Of a stretch of 38,051 nucleotides of DNA, positions 14,742-24,191 are shown in pieces. Under the pieces are notes generated by a model. It was not told the DNA's origin. It searched no databases and worked only from the letters and a program-made list of their open reading frames with translations. Made by a program: the position numbers and the translations under genes. This stretch comes from Bacteroidales bacterium (GTDB lineage Bacteria; Bacteroidota; Bacteroidia; Bacteroidales; TTA-H9), in assembly GCA_028689615.1 (NCBI GenBank), contig JAQVCV010000046.1, forward strand, positions 1 to 38,051, given 5' to 3'. Every line of letters begins with the position of its first letter. The stretch's first letter is position 1.

Positions 14742-17700
14742 ATGAAAATTCTCAACAAGCTGGCGATCCTGTTGATTGCCTTTATGCTGCAATTTTCGGT
14801 CTTGTATTCGCAAGTGGCCGGAGATATCGCAATTATTGCTGTTAATGCGGATGCACCTGACGGATTTGTTATGGTTGCCTTGGCTGATATACCGGCTAAC
14901 ACAACGATAACAATTACTGACAATGCCTGGACTACAGCAGACGGGCCTTTCGGTACAACTGAAGGTTACCTGCAATGGAGTCATAATTCGATGGTTTCTG
15001 CAGGTAGTGTTATTACTTTTACTGAAGGTTCTCCATGGACTGTTGATCTTGGGAGTATTGCCAGTGGTGGTACTGCACCCAGTCTTTCTAATTCAGGAGA
15101 TCAACTTATCGCCTTCACGGGCAGTTGGGATCAACGCCCTACTGATAACGGAAGTGACCCGAAGTTTTTATACGCATACTCTTTGGAAAACTTTATTTCG
15201 TCCGGCAGTACCAGTTCCACTACTTCCTATCTGCCTGCCGCGTTGAATAATTTTTCTGTTGCCATGACAACTAGTTCCTCAGAGACGGATAATGCTTATT
15301 TTGCTAATGGGAGTAGTACACAAACTGCCGTTTCTGTGTCAGGAACAAAATTGGAATTGCTGGCATTGTTTAACGATGCTTCACTACATTATAAAAGTAA
15401 TTCCTGGTTAACTTTTCCAGCCTACACAGTAACGGTAAACACTGGGGGACTTCCTTCCCCGGTTCTGACTGCTGATGTTACCAACAACAATGTTGATTTT
15501 AACATTGATATAACCTTTACTGATAACCCTTCTTGGCGTCTTGCCATTACCGAGGTAAAAGCTAATGGAACAACCCTTGCCTCTGGAACTGATTACTTAT
15601 TATCGGCTGGTACTTTGCAGTTGATTCCATCGGGAGGAAATACCGCTTTGACAACCGCCGGAACCAAGACTGTGGTGGTAGTAGCCACTGGTTACAGCAA
15701 TGCTACAGTCGATCAGGTGATTAACGTAGGAGCCATGGTTGCAGGCAACAGCACAGCCACCATCAGCAGCCCGCTTGTTTTGAATGATACCCGCACGGTA
15801 ACCTGCACTGCTTATGACCAATATTTGAATGGCATAAGTGGATACAGTTTCACCATCGATGTAAATGTCACCGATAACAGCAGTACGACAGATGAAACTT
15901 ATACCATTGATGGTACAGGTTATAACAGCAGCGCAACTAATATTTCTCTAGTGAACGTTACCGATGCCTTAGGTGTGGTTACCTTTGATGTTGGGATTCC
16001 AGCTGTAGTTGATGGTAACGATGGTTTAAATGTTCAGGTCAAAACAGCTGGCGGTTCGTCCACCGTGGGTTCACCATTTAGCTATACAAGCCTGAATCCT
16101 GCTATTACTTTGAGCGGAACCGACCCGGATTTGAATAATATTTATCCTTCTTCAGCCGATAACATTCTTTACAGAGTTCAGGTGGAGGTGACCAATGATG
16201 GTTCAATCCTCTCTTCGGCAAGTTTTACCACTTCAGGCACCTATACCAATGGAGACGTAGTTGCAGATGGCTTCACACTGTACTACTCTTCCGATGACGC
16301 TTTTGGCGGTGATGTGGAACTGGGTACTTCTTCATCAGTTACCGGTGCAGGCGAAGTGTTGTCGTTTACCGGCCTTTCGCAGGCGTTCGGCATTGGTACC
16401 GGATACCTTTTCCTGACCGTAGATGCTGACGTTGCTGCTACTGTTGGACACACTTTTTCGGTGGTTGCCCCCGTTACAGGAAGTTTTAGTTTTTCAGGTT
16501 CACCCACCTTCCCTGGTAGCACTTTTACAGGTGGTAATACACATACTGTGATTGGCGCCCCCGCTATGACCGAGTTGGTGATTCCTCAGTACATCGGGTC
16601 GAAATCGGCTTCGGGGACCAACAACACCCGTACTCCTTTCTCTTTCTGCCTGAGTTTTGCCAACCTCCAACCGAATACCTTGTATGATACCAAGATTGCT
16701 GCCGGACTTACATCAGAGGCTGCAACCGTTTGGGGAGCAGGTAACATCTGGACTGGTTCAACCTTCAGCAACCAAACAGTATTGAGCGCTTTTACCACCG
16801 ATGCTAATGGAGATAGTGGCCCTGTGTGGTTTTATATGCAACCCACCGGTAATAGTTCCCGCTTCGGTGCCGGCCAGGTTCATAACCTTCGTGTAGCTGT
16901 TGTTCCCGGTTCAACCAGCTTCCCTGCCAATCCCCAGTTTATTACTGCAAAATCCTTTACCGCTGTTGATATTGCCACTACTGAGCTTACCGGTGCCACC
17001 AGCGATGATGGTGCGTTTATCAAAGGTATCGGTCAGGCCTCCTATTCTGGCTTGCAGGTATTAGCTTTTGACAATTCCTCGGGAAGCGGCAGTCCTCTTT
17101 CCTCGTACCAGGTTATAACCACCACAGCCACACAGAGTTCTTACAGTGAATTACCAGCTGTGATTAACGATGTGTATATGCAGAGCGGAACCAGTGCCGT
17201 GGGTGAGTTTGCCTTTGTTACCCCTATCGGAGCCAACAATCCCAATGGTATTCGCCGTATCGAGTTCCGCAATGCCGACAATACCATTGCCACATTCTTT
17301 ACCAGCAATACCGGCGACTGGGGCAACAACGCCCTTACCAATGCAATCACCCGCAGAGAGGTTGATACCATTGACCTGAACATCGCCGGCGAACCTACCA
17401 ACCACGCCACCAATTTCACAGCATCCACCACCACCGAAACCACCATTCCGCTTACCTGGACTGATGCTACCGGCAGCGTGCTCCCCGAAAACTATTTGAT
17501 CAAAGGAAGCAGCGTGGGTTATGGCGATATTGCCGACCCAGTGGACGGTACACCCGAAGCTGATGGTGCTCTGGTGAAGAATGTTGCCTACGGTGAAGAG
17601 AATTACACTTTTACCGGTCTGACAGAAGGCACCACCTATTACTTCAAAATTTATCCTTACACCAACTCCGGTACCCTGATTGACTACAAGACCGGCTCAG

Positions 17701-18464
17701 CCCCGGAGGCAACTGCCACCACGTTGGGCGGAGCTTCCGATAAAACGTTGGATGTAACTGTATTCTTAGAAGGACCTTTTGATGGTGCGGCCATGAATGC
17801 AACACTGAACTCAAGTAATTTAATCCCTCTGACCCAGCCTTACAATGCTGACCCCTGGTTCTACGAAGGAACCGAAGAAGTGGCTGCTATTCCTGCCGAT
17901 GTTGTGGACTGGGTGCTGGTTGACCTTCGCGATGCTGATGCTCCTGAGAATGCAGTTCCTTCTACTTCCCTTACGGGATGGCCACAAGCCATGTTCCTCA
18001 AGAGCGATGGTTCGCTGGTGGGTTTGGATGGATCGAATCCAACAATCGGTAATCCTGTAGTTTCGAGTAATCTATATGTTGTTATTCGTCACAGAAACCA
18101 TTTAGCTGTAATGAGTAATGCAGGATTAAACTTATCTGGCGATACCTATAGCTATGATTTCACTTCAGGAATTGATCAGGCATATGGTGGAGGTTTAGGG
18201 TATAAAGAAATTAGTACTGGAGTTTATGGCATGGTATCTGGTAATCTTGATGGAGATTCGGAGGTTGGTGTCAATGACTTTACTATGTGGGCTGTAGATT
18301 TTGGGAATTCACCTGTTTATTTCACATCTGATTCTGATCTGGACTCAGATATTTCTGTGAATGACTTTACGAAGTGGGCAGCGAATTTTGGAATATCGAA
18401 TCTAATTGAAGCTGGCGGGGTTTCCGTGATTCTCTATAAGAGTCAGGTTCCTGCTCAGGAATAA
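14742..18464 (+). CDS. large secreted adhesin-like protein with dockerin-like C-terminus
   Basis: This 1240-residue protein has a signal peptide (1-23, ending LYS|Q). An N-terminal domain (24-235, AGDIAIIAVNADAPDGF) is of the kind found ahead of extracellular nuclease or phosphatase modules. Then come a Shr-like/DUF1533-type domain (about 245-335), an Ig-like region (about 335-450), a BNR-associated N-terminal-type domain (about 455-605), a sandwich of unknown type (about 610-885) and an FN3 domain (890-1000). The 'FLEGPFDG...VIRHRNHLAV' module spans 1004-1166. Two calcium loops follow at 1167-1215 (first loop GNLDGDSEVGVNDF, with N replacing the first D; second DSDLDSDISVNDF), with tail LYKSQVPAQE. 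There is no T9SS sorting domain and no nuclease catalytic domain, so binding rather than catalysis is likely. It corresponds in position to the 3003 gene. Confidence 0.88.
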   Translation: MKILNKLAILLIAFMLQFSVLYSQVAGDIAIIAVNADAPDGFVMVALADIPANTTITITDNAWTTADGPFGTTEGYLQWSHNSMVSAGSVITFTEGSPWTVDLGSIASGGTAPSLSNSGDQLIAFTGSWDQRPTDNGSDPKFLYAYSLENFISSGSTSSTTSYLPAALNNFSVAMTTSSSETDNAYFANGSSTQTAVSVSGTKLELLALFNDASLHYKSNSWLTFPAYTVTVNTGGLPSPVLTADVTNNNVDFNIDITFTDNPSWRLAITEVKANGTTLASGTDYLLSAGTLQLIPSGGNTALTTAGTKTVVVVATGYSNATVDQVINVGAMVAGNSTATISSPLVLNDTRTVTCTAYDQYLNGISGYSFTIDVNVTDNSSTTDETYTIDGTGYNSSATNISLVNVTDALGVVTFDVGIPAVVDGNDGLNVQVKTAGGSSTVGSPFSYTSLNPAITLSGTDPDLNNIYPSSADNILYRVQVEVTNDGSILSSASFTTSGTYTNGDVVADGFTLYYSSDDAFGGDVELGTSSSVTGAGEVLSFTGLSQAFGIGTGYLFLTVDADVAATVGHTFSVVAPVTGSFSFSGSPTFPGSTFTGGNTHTVIGAPAMTELVIPQYIGSKSASGTNNTRTPFSFCLSFANLQPNTLYDTKIAAGLTSEAATVWGAGNIWTGSTFSNQTVLSAFTTDANGDSGPVWFYMQPTGNSSRFGAGQVHNLRVAVVPGSTSFPANPQFITAKSFTAVDIATTELTGATSDDGAFIKGIGQASYSGLQVLAFDNSSGSGSPLSSYQVITTTATQSSYSELPAVINDVYMQSGTSAVGEFAFVTPIGANNPNGIRRIEFRNADNTIATFFTSNTGDWGNNALTNAITRREVDTIDLNIAGEPTNHATNFTASTTTETTIPLTWTDATGSVLPENYLIKGSSVGYGDIADPVDGTPEADGALVKNVAYGEENYTFTGLTEGTTYYFKIYPYTNSGTLIDYKTGSAPEATATTLGGASDKTLDVTVFLEGPFDGAAMNATLNSSNLIPLTQPYNADPWFYEGTEEVAAIPADVVDWVLVDLRDADAPENAVPSTSLTGWPQAMFLKSDGSLVGLDGSNPTIGNPVVSSNLYVVIRHRNHLAVMSNAGLNLSGDTYSYDFTSGIDQAYGGGLGYKEISTGVYGMVSGNLDGDSEVGVNDFTMWAVDFGNSPVYFTSDSDLDSDISVNDFTKWAANFGISNLIEAGGVSVILYKSQVPAQE

Positions 18465-18472
18465 TTGTTTTA

Positions 18473-18510
18473 ATGCGGGGTGCTTGACAAGAGCATCCCG
18501 CATTTTTTTT
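18473..18510 (+). terminator. strong intrinsic terminator-like hairpin
   Basis: ATGCGGGGTGCT (18473-18484) pairs with AGCATCCCGCAT (18492-18503), with one G-U pair and a 7-nt loop. Eight T residues follow (18503-18510). It lies 8 bp after the stop at 18464 and 40 bp ahead of the next gene. The 18550 gene therefore either has its own promoter or depends on read-through. Confidence 0.88.
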
Positions 18511-18549
18511 GTTTTAAACATCGCTTGTATATAATTCTATTTTATTGTT

Positions 18550-20631
18550 ATGAAAAGATTTTTTGGAATTTTTAGTTTTGTAGTGTTGTCTATTCCTTTT
18601 TTTGCCCAACAGTTGTCCTTTCGGATTATAAATCCCAGGATTATTCGAGTCAATAACTTTCAGCATCTTCAGTACGATGTTCAGTTTAAATGTGATCAAC
18701 CTGGAACATTTTTATGGGCAGGAACATTTAAGTTTACTTTTAATAATTCTGCTTTTAGCACCTCAGTAAGTCAGTGGGGTGTTAACAAAACCGGGGATTT
18801 TAATTCCCTAAATTCTGTTGGAGGCTTGAAATATTCTGTAACAAAAACGATTACGGGTGTTTCTCCTTCAAAGGTACTAAATATTTCGTTGACTGGTGAT
18901 GTGAATGCTTTTTCGAATGGCCCCAATCCCGACGATTTTATTGAGGTGCCAGTTGATTGGATTACTGTTCTTCAAATAAATGCACGTCTTGTTTCAACAG
19001 CTAACGGAGACGATCTGGCTGGAATAGATTTCTACGAAGTTGGAATGAACCCAGCTACTTCACAACAATATATTACAGGTCCTTTGACCGTAGGGTATTA
19101 TTTATCACCAAGTTTATATGATTCCAGAGATTTGCTTAATACCTATACAGGACGTATTTTCTCTTCTAATTATGGATGGTCTCAGTTGGGGGGGACTGTT
19201 AATAATATTCAGTATATTAATTGGGAGGAGGCTGTCAGTACAACAGTTTGGGAAGGATTTGCCATCCCGACACAACAACATCTCTCTGAAGCTTCATTCA
19301 ATAATTTAAATTTGTTGAATAATTCTGTATTCGCCGCTAACAGATATATCAGAGTCGAAGGAAATTTGGTGAACACAGGAGCTGATTCGTGTTTACTGGT
19401 TCACGATACTGCATCTTTAATTACAATGGGTTCGGTTACCGGATCGGGGATATTTTCATCTAATATCACATCAAATGTCTGGCATCTCATCGCATCGCCT
19501 GTTACCGACCTTCAATCTTCTGCTTTTTTAGGAGAGTTCGTTCAAACTTATAATGAACCGACTGATACTTGGAATCAGATTATTACTGCCGATACTATTA
19601 TCTGGCCCGGACTTGGTTATTCTGTATGGAGCAGCCCAAAGAATTATTCAGGGGTATTCAATACCGGCGATTTATCGCTTCCGTTTGGGGTTACATACAG
19701 TGGCAACCTGCACGGATATAACCTGGTTGGCAACCCTTATCCGTCTGGATTGGATGTTTCGGCTGTTTCCACCTGGGGGTCTGAGATTTCCAGCGATGTG
19801 TATGTGTGGGATCAGGCTTTTGGTAATTACCGTACCACCGTTACCACCATTCCCCCTGCACAGGGCTTTTTTATCCGCACTACAGGTAATGGACCAACCT
19901 TAACTATTCCCAATTCAGCGAGGGTGCATACCAGTGATCCCCTCTATAAATCGGAGGTATTGAACCAGTTGACCCTTTCACTTTCAGGAAACGGCTATGG
20001 CGACGAGGCTTTTATCCGCTTTGCTGAGGGTTCCTCCGCAACTTTCGATCATTCTTTCGATACACCCAAGAAGATGGGTTTGGCAGAGGCTCCGCAGCTC
20101 TTTTCGGTTGTTGCTTCCGATAATTTCACCGACCTCACCCGGAACGTGCTGCCCCGGATAGAGGGAAATGAAACTGTACATCTCAGTTTTCTCGCTGGTA
20201 ACTCGGGTAGTTTTATCCTGGAGGCATCGGGTATTGAATCGTTTTCGGATGATGTGGTCATCACTTTGGTTGATCAACTTACCAATACAACGCAGGTGCT
20301 TTCGCAAAATCCTGTTTACAGTTTTAACGGTTCACCTGTAGATGATCCTGCCCGGTTTCTGGTTCTGTTTGACGATTACACAGCCAGTCAGTCTGTTTCT
20401 GCAACTTATAACATTGTGGTATTTACAGTCGGCCACACGGTTAAACTCCTTGTTCCAGAAGATTATACCGGCACAGTTACCATGACAGACATGCTTGGGC
20501 GTGTCGTTTGGAGACAACCCTTAGCCGGTCAGTCTCATTATTCATTCATTGCGCCAGTCCCTGCAGGCTGTTATGTAGTTTCGACAGAGAGCAGGCATGG
20601 TAGTTTGCGCAAAAAAATTATTCTTCATTGA
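18550..20631 (+). CDS. T9SS-sorted surface protein, possible cohesin-like scaffold (copy 2)
   Basis: This 693-residue protein is a paralogue of the 11571 gene over its full length. It has a signal peptide (1-20, PFFA|QQ), the same cohesin-like sandwich (21-180; NPRIIRV, HLQYDVQFK, FLWAGTFKFTFNNSAF, AGIDFYEVGM), the same WHLIASPV and NLVGNPYPSGLD core, and a T9SS type A sorting domain (about 620-693; MTDMLGRVVW, VPAGCYVV, final KKIILH). The first two thirds use AT-rich codons and the central-to-3' part is richer in G+C. Its repeated association with a dockerin-tailed neighbour upstream is the main support for a scaffold role. The binding function itself is inference. Confidence 0.88.
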   Translation: MKRFFGIFSFVVLSIPFFAQQLSFRIINPRIIRVNNFQHLQYDVQFKCDQPGTFLWAGTFKFTFNNSAFSTSVSQWGVNKTGDFNSLNSVGGLKYSVTKTITGVSPSKVLNISLTGDVNAFSNGPNPDDFIEVPVDWITVLQINARLVSTANGDDLAGIDFYEVGMNPATSQQYITGPLTVGYYLSPSLYDSRDLLNTYTGRIFSSNYGWSQLGGTVNNIQYINWEEAVSTTVWEGFAIPTQQHLSEASFNNLNLLNNSVFAANRYIRVEGNLVNTGADSCLLVHDTASLITMGSVTGSGIFSSNITSNVWHLIASPVTDLQSSAFLGEFVQTYNEPTDTWNQIITADTIIWPGLGYSVWSSPKNYSGVFNTGDLSLPFGVTYSGNLHGYNLVGNPYPSGLDVSAVSTWGSEISSDVYVWDQAFGNYRTTVTTIPPAQGFFIRTTGNGPTLTIPNSARVHTSDPLYKSEVLNQLTLSLSGNGYGDEAFIRFAEGSSATFDHSFDTPKKMGLAEAPQLFSVVASDNFTDLTRNVLPRIEGNETVHLSFLAGNSGSFILEASGIESFSDDVVITLVDQLTNTTQVLSQNPVYSFNGSPVDDPARFLVLFDDYTASQSVSATYNIVVFTVGHTVKLLVPEDYTGTVTMTDMLGRVVWRQPLAGQSHYSFIAPVPAGCYVVSTESRHGSLRKKIILH

Positions 20632-20684
20632 TTTTTTGAAACGCAAGAGAAATATTAACGTTATTTAAATCAGCATTTTAAGGT

Positions 20685-23600
20685 ATGAAAAACACTATAC
20701 GCTTTTTATTGGTTATTTTTACCCTGATGGTGAGTCTTACCAGCATGGCACAGCCAGGGAATCCGGGTGGTACCGGATTAGATCCTACGGGCACGGGTGG
20801 CACTCCGGTTGGAGGTCCTTTGGCATATACTGTTACAGGCGGTGGAGCCTACTGCATTGGTGGAGCCGGTGTTGAAGTTACACTATCAGGATCGCAGAGT
20901 GGGGTTACTTATACCCTTCACAAAAATAATGTGGCACAGACACCGACTGTAGCAGGAACCGGGAGTTCTATCTCATTTGGTTTACAAACCGTTGGGACCT
21001 ATACTGTAAAGGGCTATAACGGCACGGTTACTACCGTGATGACTGGTAGCGTTTCGGTTACCACCGACCCTCTCTCGGTTGGGGGTGGCGTTTCACCGGC
21101 ATCCACAGGCCCACTGCCTTCAGGCAGCACCAGCGGGTTGCTTACCCTTTCGGGGCAGACCGGTGATGTACAGCGTTGGCAGTCATCCGTAAACAGCGGT
21201 ATTGACTGGATTGATATTGCCAATACCAACACCACTTACACTTCCGGTGCTCTGACACAAACCACCTGGTTCAGGGCAATAGTGAAGAATGGCACCTGCT
21301 CAGAAGCTTTTTCTACTCATGCAGTGGTTACTATTCTGGCAGTACCAGGACCAGTGGCTTATAATGTTACCGGAGGAGGGAGCTATTGTACCGGAGGTGC
21401 AGGAGTAGCTGTCGGCCTCGATGATTCAGAAATTGGAGTTACCTATACCTTGTTTAAGAATACGATAGCGCAGGTTCCCACCGTGGCCGGAACCGGGAAC
21501 GCCATTTCGTTTGGTGCGCAAACCGCCGGAACTTACACCGTAAGTGGCACCAACAGTTCGGGTACCACCACTATGACCGGAAACGCGGTTGTGGTGGCCA
21601 ATCCATTACCGGTTCCCACCATCAGTGGTGATAACAACGTTTGTGCCGGTGAAACGAATGTGGTTTATTCTACCGAGGCCGGCATGGCCGGCTACATTTG
21701 GACTATTTCTGCCGGCGGAACGATCACTGCCGGTTCAGGAACGAATTCTATTATGGTTACGTGGAGTACGGCTGGTAACCAAAGCGTTTCGGTGAATTAC
21801 ACCAACAGCAATTCATGTACTGCTGTTTCTCCGACCACATACAACGTCACCGTGAATGCTCTTCCGGTACCCGGAATCACGGGACCGACGTCGGTATGTG
21901 TCAATTCCACCGGCAATGTGTATCAAACTGAGTCGGGAATGACGGGCTATACCTGGACCTATTCAATGGGAGGTGTGCAAACAAATATATCACCGAGTGG
22001 AGATGCCATTACGATAACATGGCTTAGTGAAGGCCCTAAAACTGTTACCGCTACTTATGCCAACAGTTTGGGTTGTAATGCAGCTACACCTACTTCATAT
22101 CCTGTTACGGTGAACGCACTGCCAGTGCCTACCATTACAGGTCCTTCTTCTGTTTGTGCCGGATCAACCGTGAGTGTTTACCAAACCCAAAGCGGCATGA
22201 CTGGCTATACCTGGACTGTTTCGGCAGGCGGAACCATTACAGCAGGTGCCGGAACCAATTCTATTACGGTTACATGGAACACAACCGGCGCACAAAGTGT
22301 TTCGGTGAATTATGCCAACAGTTCGGGATGCAGTGCTTCTGCGCCGGTTAGCTACCCAGTGACGGTGAATGCTTTGCCTGTTCCCACAGTTACAGGCCCA
22401 TCATCCGTGTGTGTCAACTCCACCGGCAATGTATATCAAACCCAAAGCGGAATGACAGCATACAACTGGAGTGTTTCGGCAGGCGGAACCATTACAGCAG
22501 GTGCCGGAACCAATTCTATTACGGTTACATGGAACACAACCGGCGCACAAAGTGTTTCGGTGAATTATACCAACAGTTCGGGATGCAGCGCTTCCACGGC
22601 TACTTCATACCCAGTGGCTGTAAATGCGCTTCCTGTGCCCGTGATTACGGGGCCGGCTAACGTTTGTGCCGGATCTTCCGGTAATGTTTATACAACCCAA
22701 TCGAGTATGACTGGCTACAACTGGACGGTTTCAACGGGTGGCACTATTACTGCCGGTGCAGGCACAAGTGCAGTTACTGTTACTTGGAATACCACCGGTA
22801 ACCAAACAGTGAGTGTTAACTACACCAATGCCGGAGGATGTTCCGCTCCTACTCCATCGGTTTATAATGTAGCTGTTGGCAATCCCTCGCAGCCTACCAT
22901 TACAGGTGATACGGAAGTGTGTATTAACTCGGGGTTGTATGCTTATACTACCGAGGGAGGAATGACAGGCTACAACTGGGTTGTAACTTCAGGAGGAACC
23001 ATTACCAGTGGTCAGGGTACCAACCAGTTGATTGTACATTGGTCCACCCCCGGTGCACAGAGTGTCAGCGTTAACTATAATCCTGTAACCGGTTGCCCGG
23101 CTCCATCACCAACGGTATTGCCAGTAATGGTTACCGGTTTCCCCGGAGCCGCAGGTTCAATCAGCGGAACCCCTGTTGTTTGTGCCGGAACTTCCGGTGT
23201 ACAGTATTCTGTTTCGCCTATAGCAGGTGCAATAGAATATTTGTGGACTGTTCCTTCCGGAGCCACTATCGTGTCGGGTAATTATACCAACCAGATTGTG
23301 GTGGATTACGGCACCAGTGCCACTTCAGGAACCATGACGGTAAAGGGAGCCAATGTTTGTGGAAACGGAGCTGTTTCGCCTGCATATCCTGTGACTGTGA
23401 ACGGCCTTCCCTCTGCTGCCGGAGTCGTTACCGGTGCAACACAGGTATGTGCCGGAAGTACCGGTGTGGTTTATTCGGTGAATCCGGTTTCTAATGCCAC
23501 TTCCTATTCCTGGTCTGTTCCTGCCGGAGCCTCAGTTGTTGGCGGAGCTAACACCAACACCATCACTGTTGATTGGAGCACTGCCGGTGGCAACCTTTCG

Positions 23601-24146
23601 GTGCAAGGGGTTAATGGTTGCGGCAATGGCGCAGCCTCACCTAACCTCGCAGTACAGGTGTCGCCTGTTCCTGCAACACCTGTGATCGAGCTTGCAGGCA
23701 CCAACACATTGGTTAGCAGCAGTGCAGTAGGAAATCAATGGTATCTCGATGGTGTGGCCATCACGGGAGCCGTTTACCAGACTTATACCCCTGTGGTGAA
23801 TGGTGTTTACCACGTGGTGGTTACCGTTAATGGCTGTAGCTCGTTGCCCAGCAACACGCTGATGACTTATGTGGGCGTGGATGAGCAGGCCGGAGTGATG
23901 AATTGCAGCCTTTATCCTGTACCCAGTACCGGTGTGGTTACTGTAAACGTAGAGGGCGGCACGACGGGTGATTACACTCTTCAGGTTCGCAATGCCATAG
24001 GATTACCTGTATGGAACAACACCTATCAAGGAGGAACCTCGTTGCGCGAGGTAATCAACCTTTCGGGGTTACCATCTGGTATTTATAGCCTTGAAATAAA
24101 GAATGGGAATTATTCATTGATAAAACGAATGGTTCTGAGTAAGTAG
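20685..24146 (+). CDS. Ig/PKD-repeat surface protein with T9SS sorting domain
   Basis: This 1153-residue protein has a signal peptide (1-22, SMA|Q) and a Gly/Pro-rich leader (23-44, ending TPVGGP) that resembles the linker of the 77-aa protein at 13679. Two copies of a 'GGGxYCxGGAGV' Ig-like domain (about 46-125 and 227-305) flank an Ig-like unit (130-218). About eight PKD/Ig-like repeats of 85-90 residues follow (from about 312 to 1000; each with a VCAGS or VCVNS start, a GYxWT core and NxSxC end). The T9SS type A sorting domain is at 1074-1153 (YPVPSTGVVTV, LPSGIYSLEI, KRMVLSK). Repeats of this type act as stalks or adhesins on gliding and biofilm-forming Bacteroidota. It lies 53 bp after the 18550 gene and before a strong terminator. 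Confidence 0.9.
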   Translation: MKNTIRFLLVIFTLMVSLTSMAQPGNPGGTGLDPTGTGGTPVGGPLAYTVTGGGAYCIGGAGVEVTLSGSQSGVTYTLHKNNVAQTPTVAGTGSSISFGLQTVGTYTVKGYNGTVTTVMTGSVSVTTDPLSVGGGVSPASTGPLPSGSTSGLLTLSGQTGDVQRWQSSVNSGIDWIDIANTNTTYTSGALTQTTWFRAIVKNGTCSEAFSTHAVVTILAVPGPVAYNVTGGGSYCTGGAGVAVGLDDSEIGVTYTLFKNTIAQVPTVAGTGNAISFGAQTAGTYTVSGTNSSGTTTMTGNAVVVANPLPVPTISGDNNVCAGETNVVYSTEAGMAGYIWTISAGGTITAGSGTNSIMVTWSTAGNQSVSVNYTNSNSCTAVSPTTYNVTVNALPVPGITGPTSVCVNSTGNVYQTESGMTGYTWTYSMGGVQTNISPSGDAITITWLSEGPKTVTATYANSLGCNAATPTSYPVTVNALPVPTITGPSSVCAGSTVSVYQTQSGMTGYTWTVSAGGTITAGAGTNSITVTWNTTGAQSVSVNYANSSGCSASAPVSYPVTVNALPVPTVTGPSSVCVNSTGNVYQTQSGMTAYNWSVSAGGTITAGAGTNSITVTWNTTGAQSVSVNYTNSSGCSASTATSYPVAVNALPVPVITGPANVCAGSSGNVYTTQSSMTGYNWTVSTGGTITAGAGTSAVTVTWNTTGNQTVSVNYTNAGGCSAPTPSVYNVAVGNPSQPTITGDTEVCINSGLYAYTTEGGMTGYNWVVTSGGTITSGQGTNQLIVHWSTPGAQSVSVNYNPVTGCPAPSPTVLPVMVTGFPGAAGSISGTPVVCAGTSGVQYSVSPIAGAIEYLWTVPSGATIVSGNYTNQIVVDYGTSATSGTMTVKGANVCGNGAVSPAYPVTVNGLPSAAGVVTGATQVCAGSTGVVYSVNPVSNATSYSWSVPAGASVVGGANTNTITVDWSTAGGNLSVQGVNGCGNGAASPNLAVQVSPVPATPVIELAGTNTLVSSSAVGNQWYLDGVAITGAVYQTYTPVVNGVYHVVVTVNGCSSLPSNTLMTYVGVDEQAGVMNCSLYPVPSTGVVTVNVEGGTTGDYTLQVRNAIGLPVWNNTYQGGTSLREVINLSGLPSGIYSLEIKNGNYSLIKRMVLSK
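22218..22600 (+). repeat. near-identical tandem unit inside the Ig-repeat gene
   Basis: About 125 bp starting at 22218 recurs with only a few mismatches starting at 22473, a 255-bp (85-residue) period. The other repeats of the gene are far more diverged at DNA level, so this pair reflects a recent duplication or gene conversion. Confidence 0.85.
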
Positions 24147-24165
24147 GTTGGCCTTTTGTTGAGTT

Positions 24166-24191
24166 AAAGCCGGCGAATAGCCGGCTTTTTT
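24166..24191 (+). terminator. intrinsic terminator of the second surface cluster
   Basis: AAAGCCGGC (24166-24174), a GAATA loop, and GCCGGCTTT (24180-24188) form a 9-bp stem. The T-run continues to 24191. It starts 20 bp after the stop codon. Confidence 0.92.

Noticed and set aside
14742-18464. Extracellular nuclease assignment for the 1240-aa protein
   Set aside because: The N-terminal domain resembles one found in nuclease and phosphatase proteins, but no catalytic nuclease domain is visible in the rest of the chain.
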